The notes: generated by a model not told the origin, from the letters alone. 7,910 nucleotides of DNA from Candidatus Acidiferrales bacterium (GCA_030043155.1 JASHYE010000117.1:1-7910), one strand, 5' to 3'. Positions 1 to 6,246 are shown, numbered from the stretch's first letter. Numbers and translations: made by a program.

Positions 1-2181
1 GAAAAAAAAGTGGAAGAGCTGATGGGCGTACCGCCGGAAAAAGTAGCAGACGTGATGGCGCTGATGGGCGACACGATTGATAACATTCCGGGCGCGCGCG
101 ATCCAAACGAAAAGCCTGCGCCGGGCGAGCGGCGCAAGGCGGGAATCGGCGAAGTTGGCGCGCGGATGTTGATTCAGGAATTCGGGAGCGCGGAAGAAGC
201 GATTCGCCGCGCGAGCGAGGTAAAACGCGCGAGTTACCGCGAGGCGCTTCAGAATTGCGGCGAATTCGTTCGATTGAGCAAGCAACTGGCGCAGATTCCC
301 ACGGATGCGCCGGTGAAGCTTGACTTGGAGGCGTTTGTTTTGCAGCAGCCGGAGGTTAACACGCTGCGAGAGCTTTTTGCGGAGCTTGGATTCACGTCGC
401 TGCTGAAGAGTTTGCCTGCGGCGACGCTCCAAGAGAAAACGGATTATGGAAAGTTTGCCTCGGCCAGTGAGCTGCGAGAATTTTTAGCGAAAGTGCCGCG
501 AGGAAAAGAAGTTGCCGTTTGGCTGACGACGGATGCTGTGGATGAGGACGAGGAATGCTATGGGCGCAAAGTGGTGGCGATTGAGGTGTCGGATCGAGCG
601 GGATTTGCGAGAACGCTTGCAAATAACGAGGAAAATGATGCCTTGGAGACGCTGCGTGATTGGATCGGTGATGCAGAGCGCGGGAAGATTGTCCATAACC
701 CCAAAACTTTTGAGCTTTTCGCCAGCGGCAGTGAGGTGGGAAAGGCGCGATGCGCGGTTGAGGGCGTGCGGCACGCGACGAAGTTGTATTCCTACTTGCT
801 GCGGCCGACGACAGCGAACCATTCATTTGCCGAGGTGGTGCTGCGACACCTGAATGTGACGCTCTCGGGCGCGGCGGGCGAGCACGCGGATTTTCTGATG
901 CGGCTGGCGCCGCTGATGCGTGCGGAAGTGGAAAGCGGAAATCTGGCGGACGTTTACGTAAAGATTGACTTGCCGCTGGCTCCGGTACTGGCGCGAATGG
1001 AGCGCGCGGGAGTTTGCATTCATCCAAAAACGCTGAAGAAAATTTCCGCGACGCTTGAGGAAGAGATTGCAGGATTTGAGAAGCGCATTTACGATCTCGC
1101 GGGATTTGAATTCAATATCAATTCGCCGGTGCAGCTCGCGGAAGTGCTCTATGACAAATTGAATCTCACGCTGCCTCGGCGGACGCGCGGAAAATCGCGG
1201 TCCACGGCGGCGGAAATTCTGACGGAGCTGGCGACACTGCACGAGATGCCGAAACTGGTGATCGATTATCGCGAACTGGCGAAATTGAAATCAACCTACG
1301 CGGACGTGCTACACGAATTGATTTCGCCGCATACGGGACGTTTGCACACGCAAATCAATCAGACGGGAACAGCGACTGGGCGGCTGAGCTCGTCGAATCC
1401 GAATCTGCAGAATATTCCGATCCGCACAAGCCTGGGACGCGAAATCCGCGCGGCATTTGTGGCGGAGCCGGGAAACGTGTTGCTCTCGGCGGATTATTCG
1501 CAGATTGAGCTGCGCATTCTGGCACATTTTTCGGAAGATCCGGTGCTGGTGGAGGCGTTCCAGCGCGGAGAAGACATTCATTCGCGGACGGCGCAGGAAG
1601 TTTTTGGAGTAGCGCCTTTCGCGCAGACCGCCGAGCACCGGCGCGCGGCGAAAGTCATCAACTTTGGGATTATTTATGGGCTCTCTCCTTTTGGGCTGGC
1701 TCAGAATCTGCAGATCGATCAGAAGGAAGCGGCGAAATTCATTGCGGCGTACTTTGAACGCTACAGCGGAGTGAAGAAATATCTGGAGCGGCAAGTAGCG
1801 GAGACGCGCAAGACAGGAATCACGCGGACATTGTTTGGACGCGTGCGGCAAATTCCGGAGATCAATTCGCCGCAGCCGAATTTGCGAAATTTTGCGGAGC
1901 GCACGGCGATGAATACTCCTCTGCAAGGCACGGCGGCGGATTTAATCAAGCTGGCGATGATTGAGATTGACCGGCGGCTTGCGGATGAGAAGTTCAAGAC
2001 GCGAATGATTTTGCAGGTGCATGATGAACTGCTTTTTGAGGGGCCTGAGGGAGAACTTGCGAAAGTCGCGCCTCTGGTGAAAAAGGCGATGGAGCAGGTT
2101 CATCCGCTGCGTGTGCCGCTGCTGGTGGACGTGAAGGCAGGGCCGAACTGGCGGGATATGAAGCCGGTTTCTGTGTCATAA
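1..2181 (+). CDS. polA: DNA polymerase I, 5' end missing
   Basis: DNA polymerase I fills gaps and removes RNA primers during replication and repair in the cytoplasm. The frame is open from base 1, so the gene starts before the window; about 726 residues are present. First comes the end of the 5'-nuclease domain (GVPPEKV, then ALMGDTIDNIPG), with about 14 extra residues in the helix-hairpin-helix (bases 94-141). Next is a 3'-5' exonuclease-like domain that lacks the DxE motif (WLTTD instead) and has H where the EDAD aspartate should be, so proofreading is very probably lost. The polymerase domain is intact: TGRLSSSNPNLQNIP, motif A with catalytic D at 1492-1494 (SADYSQIELR), the O helix RRAAKVINFGIIYG (K at 1651), and motif C VHDE (D at 2023, E at 2026). 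It stops at TAA 2179-2181. The rhodanese gene follows after 32 bases on the same strand. Alanine is mostly GCG, unlike the propeller genes further on. Confidence 0.97.
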   Translation, partial: EKKVEELMGVPPEKVADVMALMGDTIDNIPGARDPNEKPAPGERRKAGIGEVGARMLIQEFGSAEEAIRRASEVKRASYREALQNCGEFVRLSKQLAQIPTDAPVKLDLEAFVLQQPEVNTLRELFAELGFTSLLKSLPAATLQEKTDYGKFASASELREFLAKVPRGKEVAVWLTTDAVDEDEECYGRKVVAIEVSDRAGFARTLANNEENDALETLRDWIGDAERGKIVHNPKTFELFASGSEVGKARCAVEGVRHATKLYSYLLRPTTANHSFAEVVLRHLNVTLSGAAGEHADFLMRLAPLMRAEVESGNLADVYVKIDLPLAPVLARMERAGVCIHPKTLKKISATLEEEIAGFEKRIYDLAGFEFNINSPVQLAEVLYDKLNLTLPRRTRGKSRSTAAEILTELATLHEMPKLVIDYRELAKLKSTYADVLHELISPHTGRLHTQINQTGTATGRLSSSNPNLQNIPIRTSLGREIRAAFVAEPGNVLLSADYSQIELRILAHFSEDPVLVEAFQRGEDIHSRTAQEVFGVAPFAQTAEHRRAAKVINFGIIYGLSPFGLAQNLQIDQKEAAKFIAAYFERYSGVKKYLERQVAETRKTGITRTLFGRVRQIPEINSPQPNLRNFAERTAMNTPLQGTAADLIKLAMIEIDRRLADEKFKTRMILQVHDELLFEGPEGELAKVAPLVKKAMEQVHPLRVPLLVDVKAGPNWRDMKPVSVS

Positions 2182-2200
2182 TTTTTCGACTGGCCCGACC

Positions 2201-2206
2201 GGAGGA
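2201..2206 (+). promoter_or_regulatory. Strong Shine-Dalgarno of the rhodanese gene
   Basis: GGAGGA lies 7 bases before the ATG at 2214, with an AT-rich spacer. It fixes the start of the rhodanese gene and allows efficient independent initiation within a possible polA transcript. Confidence 0.8.
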
Positions 2207-2213
2207 TTTATTT

Positions 2214-2591
2214 ATGGCTCATGATCATGCAGCGGGATTTCTGAGTATTGTGAATGACGCGAAGACGCGGATCAAAGAAGCGGATTTTCGCGACATCAAA
2301 AAGCGCATGGATGCAGGGGAAAAAATGATTCTGGTGGATACGCGCGAGGACAGCGAATGGGCGCGCGGGCATATTCCGAATGCCGTTCATTTGGGCAAGG
2401 GCGTGATTGAGCGCGACGTGGAGAAAACGTTTCCGGATAAGAAGACGCCGCTGGTGCTCTATTGCGGAGGCGGCTTTCGTTCTGCGCTGGCGGCCGACAA
2501 TCTGCAAAAGATGGGCTACACGAACGTGATTTCGATGGATGGCGGCTGGCGCGGATGGACCGAGGCGGGATTTCCTGTGGCAAAAGATTAA
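2214..2591 (+). CDS. Rhodanese-like domain protein (sulfurtransferase family)
   Basis: This is a 125-residue single-domain rhodanese with no signal peptide, so probably cytoplasmic. Seen in the sequence: the substrate-side motif VDTREDSEWARGHIPNAVHL at about residues 41-60, the active loop CGGGFRS with the predicted persulfide cysteine at residue 84 and the RS pair at 89-90, and the closing MDGGWRGW at 108-115. These are hallmarks of the GlpE/PspE-type rhodanese fold, which passes sulfane sulfur from thiosulfate or a protein persulfide to an acceptor. Single-domain rhodaneses of this type often have unknown physiological partners, and none is apparent here. The start is well supported by GGAGGA seven bases upstream. 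The gene lies 32 bases after polA with no obvious terminator between, so the two may be co-transcribed. It converges on the VCBS propeller gene with only 13 bases between the stops. Confidence 0.93.
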   Translation: MAHDHAAGFLSIVNDAKTRIKEADFRDIKKRMDAGEKMILVDTREDSEWARGHIPNAVHLGKGVIERDVEKTFPDKKTPLVLYCGGGFRSALAADNLQKMGYTNVISMDGGWRGWTEAGFPVAKD

Positions 2592-2604
2592 GACGCGTGG
2601 ACGT

Positions 2605-3783
2605 TCAATTCTTCGCGGAATGGTTGAAGAGGATAAAGCAAGGCGCATCAGAACGCGCTACAACGATGTCAAGCCATCCATCACCTGTTAGATCTCCTAC
2701 AGCCATTCCATAGATTGCTCCTTTGCTATCGCCGAACGGCATGCGTTGAAACTTCGTTCCATTACCATCATTGAAAAAGACCTCTCCAGGAGCATTGACG
2801 TAGCCAACCAAGATATCCGCGCGGCCACTGTTAGTGAGGTCAGCGGCAAGCATCGAATACGGCAGCGGATTCGGACCACTGAATTGAATGCCCGGCCCAA
2901 AGTGGCCTTTGCCATCATTGAGATAGACAAAACAGCCGAGCTCCTCGTGGCAGGCTGCAATGTCTGGATGCCCGTCACCATTGAAATCCGCGACAGCGAG
3001 AGCTCTCGTAGACGACTTTGGCGGACCCCAAGGCTCAACGCGCTTGAAGTTGCCATGACCGTCATTGAAATAGACAAGGCTCTGGCATGAGTCCCGGCAG
3101 GCGTAGATGACGTCATTCGCACCGTCGCCATCCATGTCGGCGATTGCCACGGTGGCGGCGCTTGGAGAGTTCGGAAGTTCGCGGCAATCAAAATGGAGCT
3201 TGCCATCGTTGAAGCAAACGTAGCTCGGCATCATGCGATTGGCGACGGCGATGTCGGGGTAGCCGTCACCGTTCAGGTCGCCAACCGCCACATTTCTAGT
3301 TGACCAGTTCGGATCGCCATATGTGCCGCCGATAGTGAACTTGCCAGTGCCGTCGTTGAGCAGCACGTACTTTGGGTCAGGCCGGTCATCGCTCAGGACG
3401 ATATCCAAGTGCCCGGACTTAGTCATATCCGCTAATGGTGCGGAATAACTCCTGCGCGCCCCAGTCGGCAAGGGTGGACCTGGAGTGAAATGTCCGTTCC
3501 CGTCACCAAAAAAAACCAGGCTCGGTAGCGGCCAGTGGCGCCCTTTAACTAGAACGATGTCAAGATGCCCATCGCCATTAAGGTCGCCGATTGAAGCATT
3601 AGAAGACGTCTGAGAGGTTTTTTCCAAGAATCCTACTTGAAAGGAACGGCGATTGACATGTTCAGTGCGGCTGCGAAAATAATTGATCGGGCCTAACATC
3701 CCCGTCTTGGCACCAATCGTCAGCATAAGCATCGCCACGAAGCCGCTCAGTCCTAGCGAAACTATCGGAAGAGTTTTGTTCAT
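2605..3783 (-). CDS. Exported or anchored seven-bladed VCBS/FG-GAP-type beta-propeller protein
   Basis: This is a 392-residue protein. A hydrophobic stretch at about residues 5-24 follows a lysine near the N-terminus and has no clear AxA cleavage site, so it may be a signal anchor. Seven repeats follow, each with a calcium-loop motif of the D-x-N-x-D-G-x-x-D-I type, starting at residues 67 (DLNGDGHLDI), 119, 169, 216, 266, 315 and 364, spaced 47-52 residues apart. Each is followed by an F/Y-N-D-G-x-G-x-F strand motif. This matches VCBS/FG-GAP propellers related to the integrin alpha head, which are extracellular and typically bind ligands or surfaces; the ligand here is unknown. Loops 2 (DMTKSG) and 6 (DLTNSG) have lost acidic positions. 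The start is ATG with AGGA nine bases before it. The stop TGA lies 13 bases from the rhodanese stop. Codon choice is mixed, without the GCG bias of polA. Confidence 0.88.
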   Translation of the reverse strand: MNKTLPIVSLGLSGFVAMLMLTIGAKTGMLGPINYFRSRTEHVNRRSFQVGFLEKTSQTSSNASIGDLNGDGHLDIVLVKGRHWPLPSLVFFGDGNGHFTPGPPLPTGARRSYSAPLADMTKSGHLDIVLSDDRPDPKYVLLNDGTGKFTIGGTYGDPNWSTRNVAVGDLNGDGYPDIAVANRMMPSYVCFNDGKLHFDCRELPNSPSAATVAIADMDGDGANDVIYACRDSCQSLVYFNDGHGNFKRVEPWGPPKSSTRALAVADFNGDGHPDIAACHEELGCFVYLNDGKGHFGPGIQFSGPNPLPYSMLAADLTNSGRADILVGYVNAPGEVFFNDGNGTKFQRMPFGDSKGAIYGMAVGDLTGDGWLDIVVARSDAPCFILFNHSAKN

Positions 3784-3859
3784 GTAAGCTCGTCCTGCCT
3801 GCGGCTTCGCGCAAGTGCCGAAAGGCGAGTATGCCCTCTCAAGCTCCAGCCCTCAAATT

Positions 3860-3935
3860 TGGCTGGGGCGGTTGGATTCGAACCAACACCGTCTGCATTA
3901 ACAGTGCAGCGTCCTACCGATTGGACCACGCCCCA
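3860..3935 (-). tRNA. tRNA-Asn (anticodon GTT)
   Basis: The minus strand folds into a full cloverleaf of 76 bases: acceptor TGGGGCG paired with CGCCCCA, D stem GTCC/GGAC, anticodon stem CTGCA/TGCAG around the loop CTGTTAA (anticodon GTT at 3902-3900), T stem GTTGG/CCAAC around TTCGAAT, discriminator G and an encoded CCA end. G at position 73 agrees with asparagine identity. It lies 76 bases upstream of the VCBS propeller gene on the same strand. Confidence 0.97.
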
Positions 3936-3963
3936 CGCGAGAGCAGAGTTGCGGGAGCATTGA

Positions 3964-3969
3964 ATTTTA
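3964..3969 (-). promoter_or_regulatory. Possible -10 box of the tRNA-Asn gene
   Basis: TAAAAT on the minus strand lies 28 bases before the mature 5' end of the tRNA, a reasonable distance for a short 5' precursor. At a 17-base spacing the -35 position reads TACAAA, which matches the consensus only weakly. This is the only good -10 candidate close to the tRNA. Confidence 0.3.
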
Positions 3970-4056
3970 TCGGATTGGCGGCAAATTTTGTAGGAATTGA
4001 ATCGATGAGACGCAGCCGTCTTACAACATGCAGCTTGTTCCGCAAGGAAAAATGCA

Positions 4057-4087
4057 GATTCCTCGTCGCTTAGCTCCTCGGAATGAC
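4057..4087. repeat. Short interspersed repeat resembling the 'GTCATTC...GAATC' intergenic family
   Basis: Read on the minus strand it runs GTCATTCCGAGGAGCTAAGC and on to GAGGAATC, with inverted ends ATTCC (4058-4062) and GGAAT (4080-4084). Sequences of this kind are scattered between genes in many bacterial genomes and are often mistranslated into spurious C-terminal tails such as HSEELSDEES. Only one copy is in this window, so membership of a repeat family rests on recognition and not on a second copy seen here. Confidence 0.5.
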
Positions 4088-4141
4088 AATCAAGAGGTGT
4101 CGTGCAGCGTACAAACACACCCCCGCCGCTTAGAGGGTAGG

Positions 4142-4255
4142 TATCGTGGAGGTTCCGGCGGGAATGAGTGGGGGAAGGAAGCCGGCCCAGCCCTCAATCC
4201 CCTTAAAGGGATTCTCGGCTTGTCTTCCCCCTACGCACAAATGCTACGCACGATA
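4142..4255. ncRNA. Candidate structured RNA or folded repeat element with nested perfect stems
   Basis: Four collinear helices are visible. The closing stem TATCGTG (4142-4148) pairs with CACGATA (4249-4255). GGGGGAAG (4170-4177) pairs with CTTCCCCC (4224-4231). AAGCCG (4179-4184) pairs with CGGCTT (4216-4221), almost continuous with the previous stem through a G-T pair and one bulged base. AATCCC (4196-4201) pairs with GGGATT (4208-4213) around CTTAAA. A small TTCC/GGAA hairpin (4153-4164) sits beside the main arm, giving a three-way junction. TACGCAC occurs twice (4232-4238, 4245-4251). The element lies in a 590-base stretch without genes. I do not recognise it as RNase P RNA, 6S, tmRNA or SRP RNA. 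The strand cannot be decided from pairing alone. It could be a transcribed RNA, a long leader of the STAS gene or a palindromic mobile repeat. Confidence 0.5.
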
Positions 4256-4266
4256 AGAGCCACGAG

Positions 4267-4304
4267 CTAAATCATGCGATTTCAGTGTGCCGAGGGAGGC
4301 ACGC
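4267..4304. other. Two adjacent hairpins after the structured element
   Basis: CT-AAATC (4267-4273) pairs with GATTT-c-AG (4278-4285) around the four-base loop ATGC, with one bulged C. GTGTGCC (4285-4291) pairs with GGCACGC (4298-4304), including one G-T pair, around a six-base loop. Neither is followed by a T run on either strand, so they do not look like ordinary terminators. They extend the folded region beyond 4255. Confidence 0.4.
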
Positions 4305-4461
4305 GGAGTAAAAAGGACATGGGGTCTGTAAAATCCGCTCGCTCGTGGGGCCCTGGCTACCACATATGTCATAGATACAACAGGCCTTCGGTTCATGGGT
4401 TGGACATGCGTATGCGGGTTCGCCCTGGAAGTTTCCGCTATTTCCACTGAGCAAATTCGCC

Positions 4462-4467
4462 TAGAAT
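4462..4467 (+). promoter_or_regulatory. Possible -10 box upstream of the STAS gene
   Basis: TAGAAT lies 60 bases before the preferred GTG start at 4527. No clear -35 hexamer is seen at 16-18 bases upstream, so support is weak. If real, the transcript would begin after the in-frame ATG at 4395 and would rule that start out. Confidence 0.25.
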
Positions 4468-4526
4468 CGCGCGCTGACGGTTCTGCCGGAAGCCGCCTGC
4501 GCAGGAATTTGAGGAACGAGAAACGA

Positions 4527-4859
4527 GTGCTTATTCGAACGCGGGAAATTGGCGAAACAACCATACTGGACCTCAACGGGCCGCTGATGGTGGGCGAGAG
4601 CGAGATGGAGTTTCGGCAAAAGCTGAAGGAACTGCTGGAGCGAGGTTCGCGGCGTCTGGCGATCAATCTTGCGGGCGTGCCGGAAATGGATAGCTGGGGT
4701 TTGGGCGCGCTGGTGAGGCACTGCACGCAGGTGAAAAGGGCCGGCGGCCGCTGCGTTTTCTTTGCTCCGGTGCCCCATGTGCAGCAGCTTCTGAAGACTG
4801 CGAATCTCGATTCCGTGCTGGATATTGTTGGGACGGAGGCTGAAGCGCTCTCGCGCTGA
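4527..4859 (+). CDS. STAS-domain protein, anti-sigma factor antagonist family (SpoIIAA-like)
   Basis: The protein is 110 residues if it starts at GTG 4527, the usual size of a stand-alone STAS protein. TRELGETTILDLNGPL-type first strands (here TREIGETTILDLNGPL) are followed by ERGSRRLAINLAGVPEMDSWGLGALV and a closing FAPVPHVQQLLKTANLDSVLDI, the order expected for this fold. The motif DSWGLG holds the serine equivalent to the one phosphorylated by the partner kinase in SpoIIAA (DSSGLG), so partner switching is possible; the next residue is W instead of S. Such proteins bind an anti-sigma or HPt-like kinase in the cytoplasm, but no kinase or sigma factor is in the window. I chose GTG 4527 because GAGGAA lies ten bases upstream and the domain begins at once; the in-frame ATG 4395 adds 44 residues with no conserved look. 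Confidence 0.85.
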   Translation: MLIRTREIGETTILDLNGPLMVGESEMEFRQKLKELLERGSRRLAINLAGVPEMDSWGLGALVRHCTQVKRAGGRCVFFAPVPHVQQLLKTANLDSVLDIVGTEAEALSR

Positions 4860-4903
4860 CCCCGACGGCGGAACTCAGCCTTGAATGCTTCGTTTGAACC
4901 GAG

Positions 4904-4979
4904 TACCTTTCCCGAGAGGTTGAAGCCCGGCGTTTGTGAAGATTCTCAGCGCGGCTCAAATAGTGCCTTACGAAAGGTA
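4904..4979 (+). other. Nested inverted repeats in the leader of the 405-residue gene
   Basis: TACCTTTC (4904-4911) is perfectly complementary to GAAAGGTA (4972-4979). Inside it, TTGA-a-GCC (4920-4927, one bulged A) pairs with GGCTCAA (4953-4959). The pair lies between the STAS stop and the next start, so it could be a folded 5' leader, or could end STAS transcription, although no T run follows. Confidence 0.35.
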
Positions 4980-4981
4980 GC

Positions 4982-5002
4982 GAGGCGGCGCCTAGCGCCC
5001 TC
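4982..5002 (+). other. GC-rich hairpin directly before the ATG at 5008
   Basis: GGCGC (4987-4991) pairs with GCGCC (4995-4999) around CTA, and GAG (4982-4984) pairs with CTC (5000-5002) after a two-base bulge. It occupies the place where a ribosome binding site would lie. No AGGAGG-like sequence is seen before the start, so the hairpin could limit translation. Confidence 0.45.
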
Positions 5003-5007
5003 CTAGA

Positions 5008-6225
5008 ATGAGATTGGAATTGAAGACGGCCACGAGTTCGGTCATTCTTTCGATCATGCTGTTCGCGACGGCGCAGCTTTCGTTCGGCAGTACTCCAAAA
5101 GCCAGAACCCATCGTCGTTGGTCAATTGACTTGACGAATTACTGGCCACTCAAAGCCCATCCAGGAGAATCCGCCCCTTATACCGATGCTTATTTGGTGG
5201 CCAACAACAGTTCTGTGGGGGTGGCACTTGAGTCAGGAGATCCGACCCATGGACCCTGGAGGTCGGCTCTACTTGTTTTTGATGCTGATACCGGCAAATT
5301 GCGTCAAGAATGTGGGCCTTGGAATGGACAGATGATCGCAGACTTCTCGGCTACTGCGAGCGGAAATTTTCTTGTGACTTGGGAGCCTTTCCCGGGCACG
5401 AGAAACGCGACAGCCAAACTCTCCTTGCTATCCCCTTCGTGCATAGAACTGCAGAATTTATCTCTTTCGGCAGCTAAAGACAGTAGGCAGAGTGGCTGGA
5501 ACGTCCTACTATCTCCCAGCAGACGCACACTGCTCACGACCGATACCAAGGCCGGAACGATCACCTTCGTGGTTCGCGATGCGGATACATTCGCAGTCCA
5601 TCTTGAATGGCAAGAACCCAAATCTGATGAAATGCGAGTGGTGTCTGTATCAGACGCCGGCGTATTGGCGTTGAAGGCCAAGGAGCCATCGGACTCTGGC
5701 TTCGGCCCTGCAGAAATACTTTACCGGGCTTTCGGCTCCGCCGCTTGGCACAACGTGACCGATACGCTGGCCAGTATCAACCGCGACGCATTTGTGGCCT
5801 TCCTGACAAATGACACATTCTTGGAGGCCGCCGAAATCGGCAAGCTGGAAATCTGCTACCCCACTGAAGAGAAGATCGAACTCAGGCAGGTCACGGGGCA
5901 GCTAACTTCTTCGAAGGCTCTCGCCAGGGACGCCCACGCCGTAGACTTTCCCTTAATCGGCAGTCTGGCGCTCTCGGCTGACGGGCGATTCTTTGGAAAC
6001 GTCGTCCGCTTCACGAAGGTCGGATGGTTTTGGTGTAACTTCGATTTGCGCCTGGAACATCCTTACCTCTACGTATGGGCGACCTCTACCTTGAAGCCAG
6101 TTACTGTAGTTAGCTTGGGCGACCTCATCTCTCCTCAACTGCCACTGGCAGTTGCTCCAGACGGGACCTGGTTTGCCACTCAAAGGGGAACTATCCTCTC
6201 AGTTCACCCTTTGGGCACTCAATGA
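5008..6225 (+). CDS. Exported protein of unknown function, probably a beta-propeller
   Basis: I do not recognise a named family. The 405-residue product begins with a signal-peptide-like N-terminus: K6, a hydrophobic stretch at about residues 11-26, and a possible cleavage site near FGS (26-28). The rest is rich in beta-type segments with motifs seen in WD40-like or PQQ-like propellers: LLVFDADTGKLRQ (88-100), VLLSPSRRTLLTTDT (166-180), FVVRDADTFAVHLEW (187-201), SLALSADGRFFGNVV (319-333) and AVAPDGTWFATQRG (381-394). It probably folds as a propeller in the periplasm or outside the cell; its ligand is unknown. The start ATG 5008 gives the signal peptide, but lacks a clear ribosome binding site and sits just after a GC-rich hairpin. 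Codons are balanced, with GCC and GCT for alanine, unlike polA. It converges on the amidase gene across a hairpin. Confidence 0.8.
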   Translation: MRLELKTATSSVILSIMLFATAQLSFGSTPKARTHRRWSIDLTNYWPLKAHPGESAPYTDAYLVANNSSVGVALESGDPTHGPWRSALLVFDADTGKLRQECGPWNGQMIADFSATASGNFLVTWEPFPGTRNATAKLSLLSPSCIELQNLSLSAAKDSRQSGWNVLLSPSRRTLLTTDTKAGTITFVVRDADTFAVHLEWQEPKSDEMRVVSVSDAGVLALKAKEPSDSGFGPAEILYRAFGSAAWHNVTDTLASINRDAFVAFLTNDTFLEAAEIGKLEICYPTEEKIELRQVTGQLTSSKALARDAHAVDFPLIGSLALSADGRFFGNVVRFTKVGWFWCNFDLRLEHPYLYVWATSTLKPVTVVSLGDLISPQLPLAVAPDGTWFATQRGTILSVHPLGTQ

Positions 6226-6246
6226 TAAGTTGCGACATAGCTTCTA

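Larger units (their letters stand above)
3936..4526. other. 590-base non-coding stretch between tRNA-Asn and the STAS gene
   Basis: No reading frame here shows a recognisable domain or a convincing start. Frames open on both strands run through the tRNA, the short repeat and the hairpins and are best read as chance. The stretch holds the possible tRNA promoter, the interspersed repeat at 4057-4087, the nested stems at 4142-4255, the hairpins at 4267-4304, a GCGGA/TCCGC pair (4303-4307, 4334-4338) and a possible promoter for the STAS gene near 4462. Confidence 0.6.

Noticed and set aside
3860..3935. tRNA-Asn 3' end as a phage or island attachment site
   Set aside because: No second copy of the tRNA end and no integrase gene are present in the window.
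3780..4118. Minus-strand frame of 112 codons spanning the tRNA and the short repeat
   Set aside because: It reads through the tRNA-Asn gene and the interspersed repeat, which produces the known spurious HSEELSDEES-like peptide. It has no domain of its own.
4170..4195. GGAAGGAAGC-like run as part of a signal recognition particle RNA
   Set aside because: The surrounding bases do not form the conserved SRP tetraloop helix; here the run is one arm of a long perfect stem.
4028..4270. Plus-strand frame of 80 codons over the repeat and structured element
   Set aside because: Its sequence is a translation of the repeat and the palindromic stems, with no recognisable domain and no ribosome binding site.
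4395..4526. N-terminal extension of the STAS protein from ATG 4395
   Set aside because: The 44 added residues look unlike the STAS fold, a possible -10 box lies inside them, and GTG 4527 has a better-placed GAGGAA.
4244..4726. Minus-strand frame of 160 codons opposite the STAS gene
   Set aside because: It is largely antisense to a well-supported STAS domain, and its peptide is serine- and arginine-rich as expected of a shadow frame.
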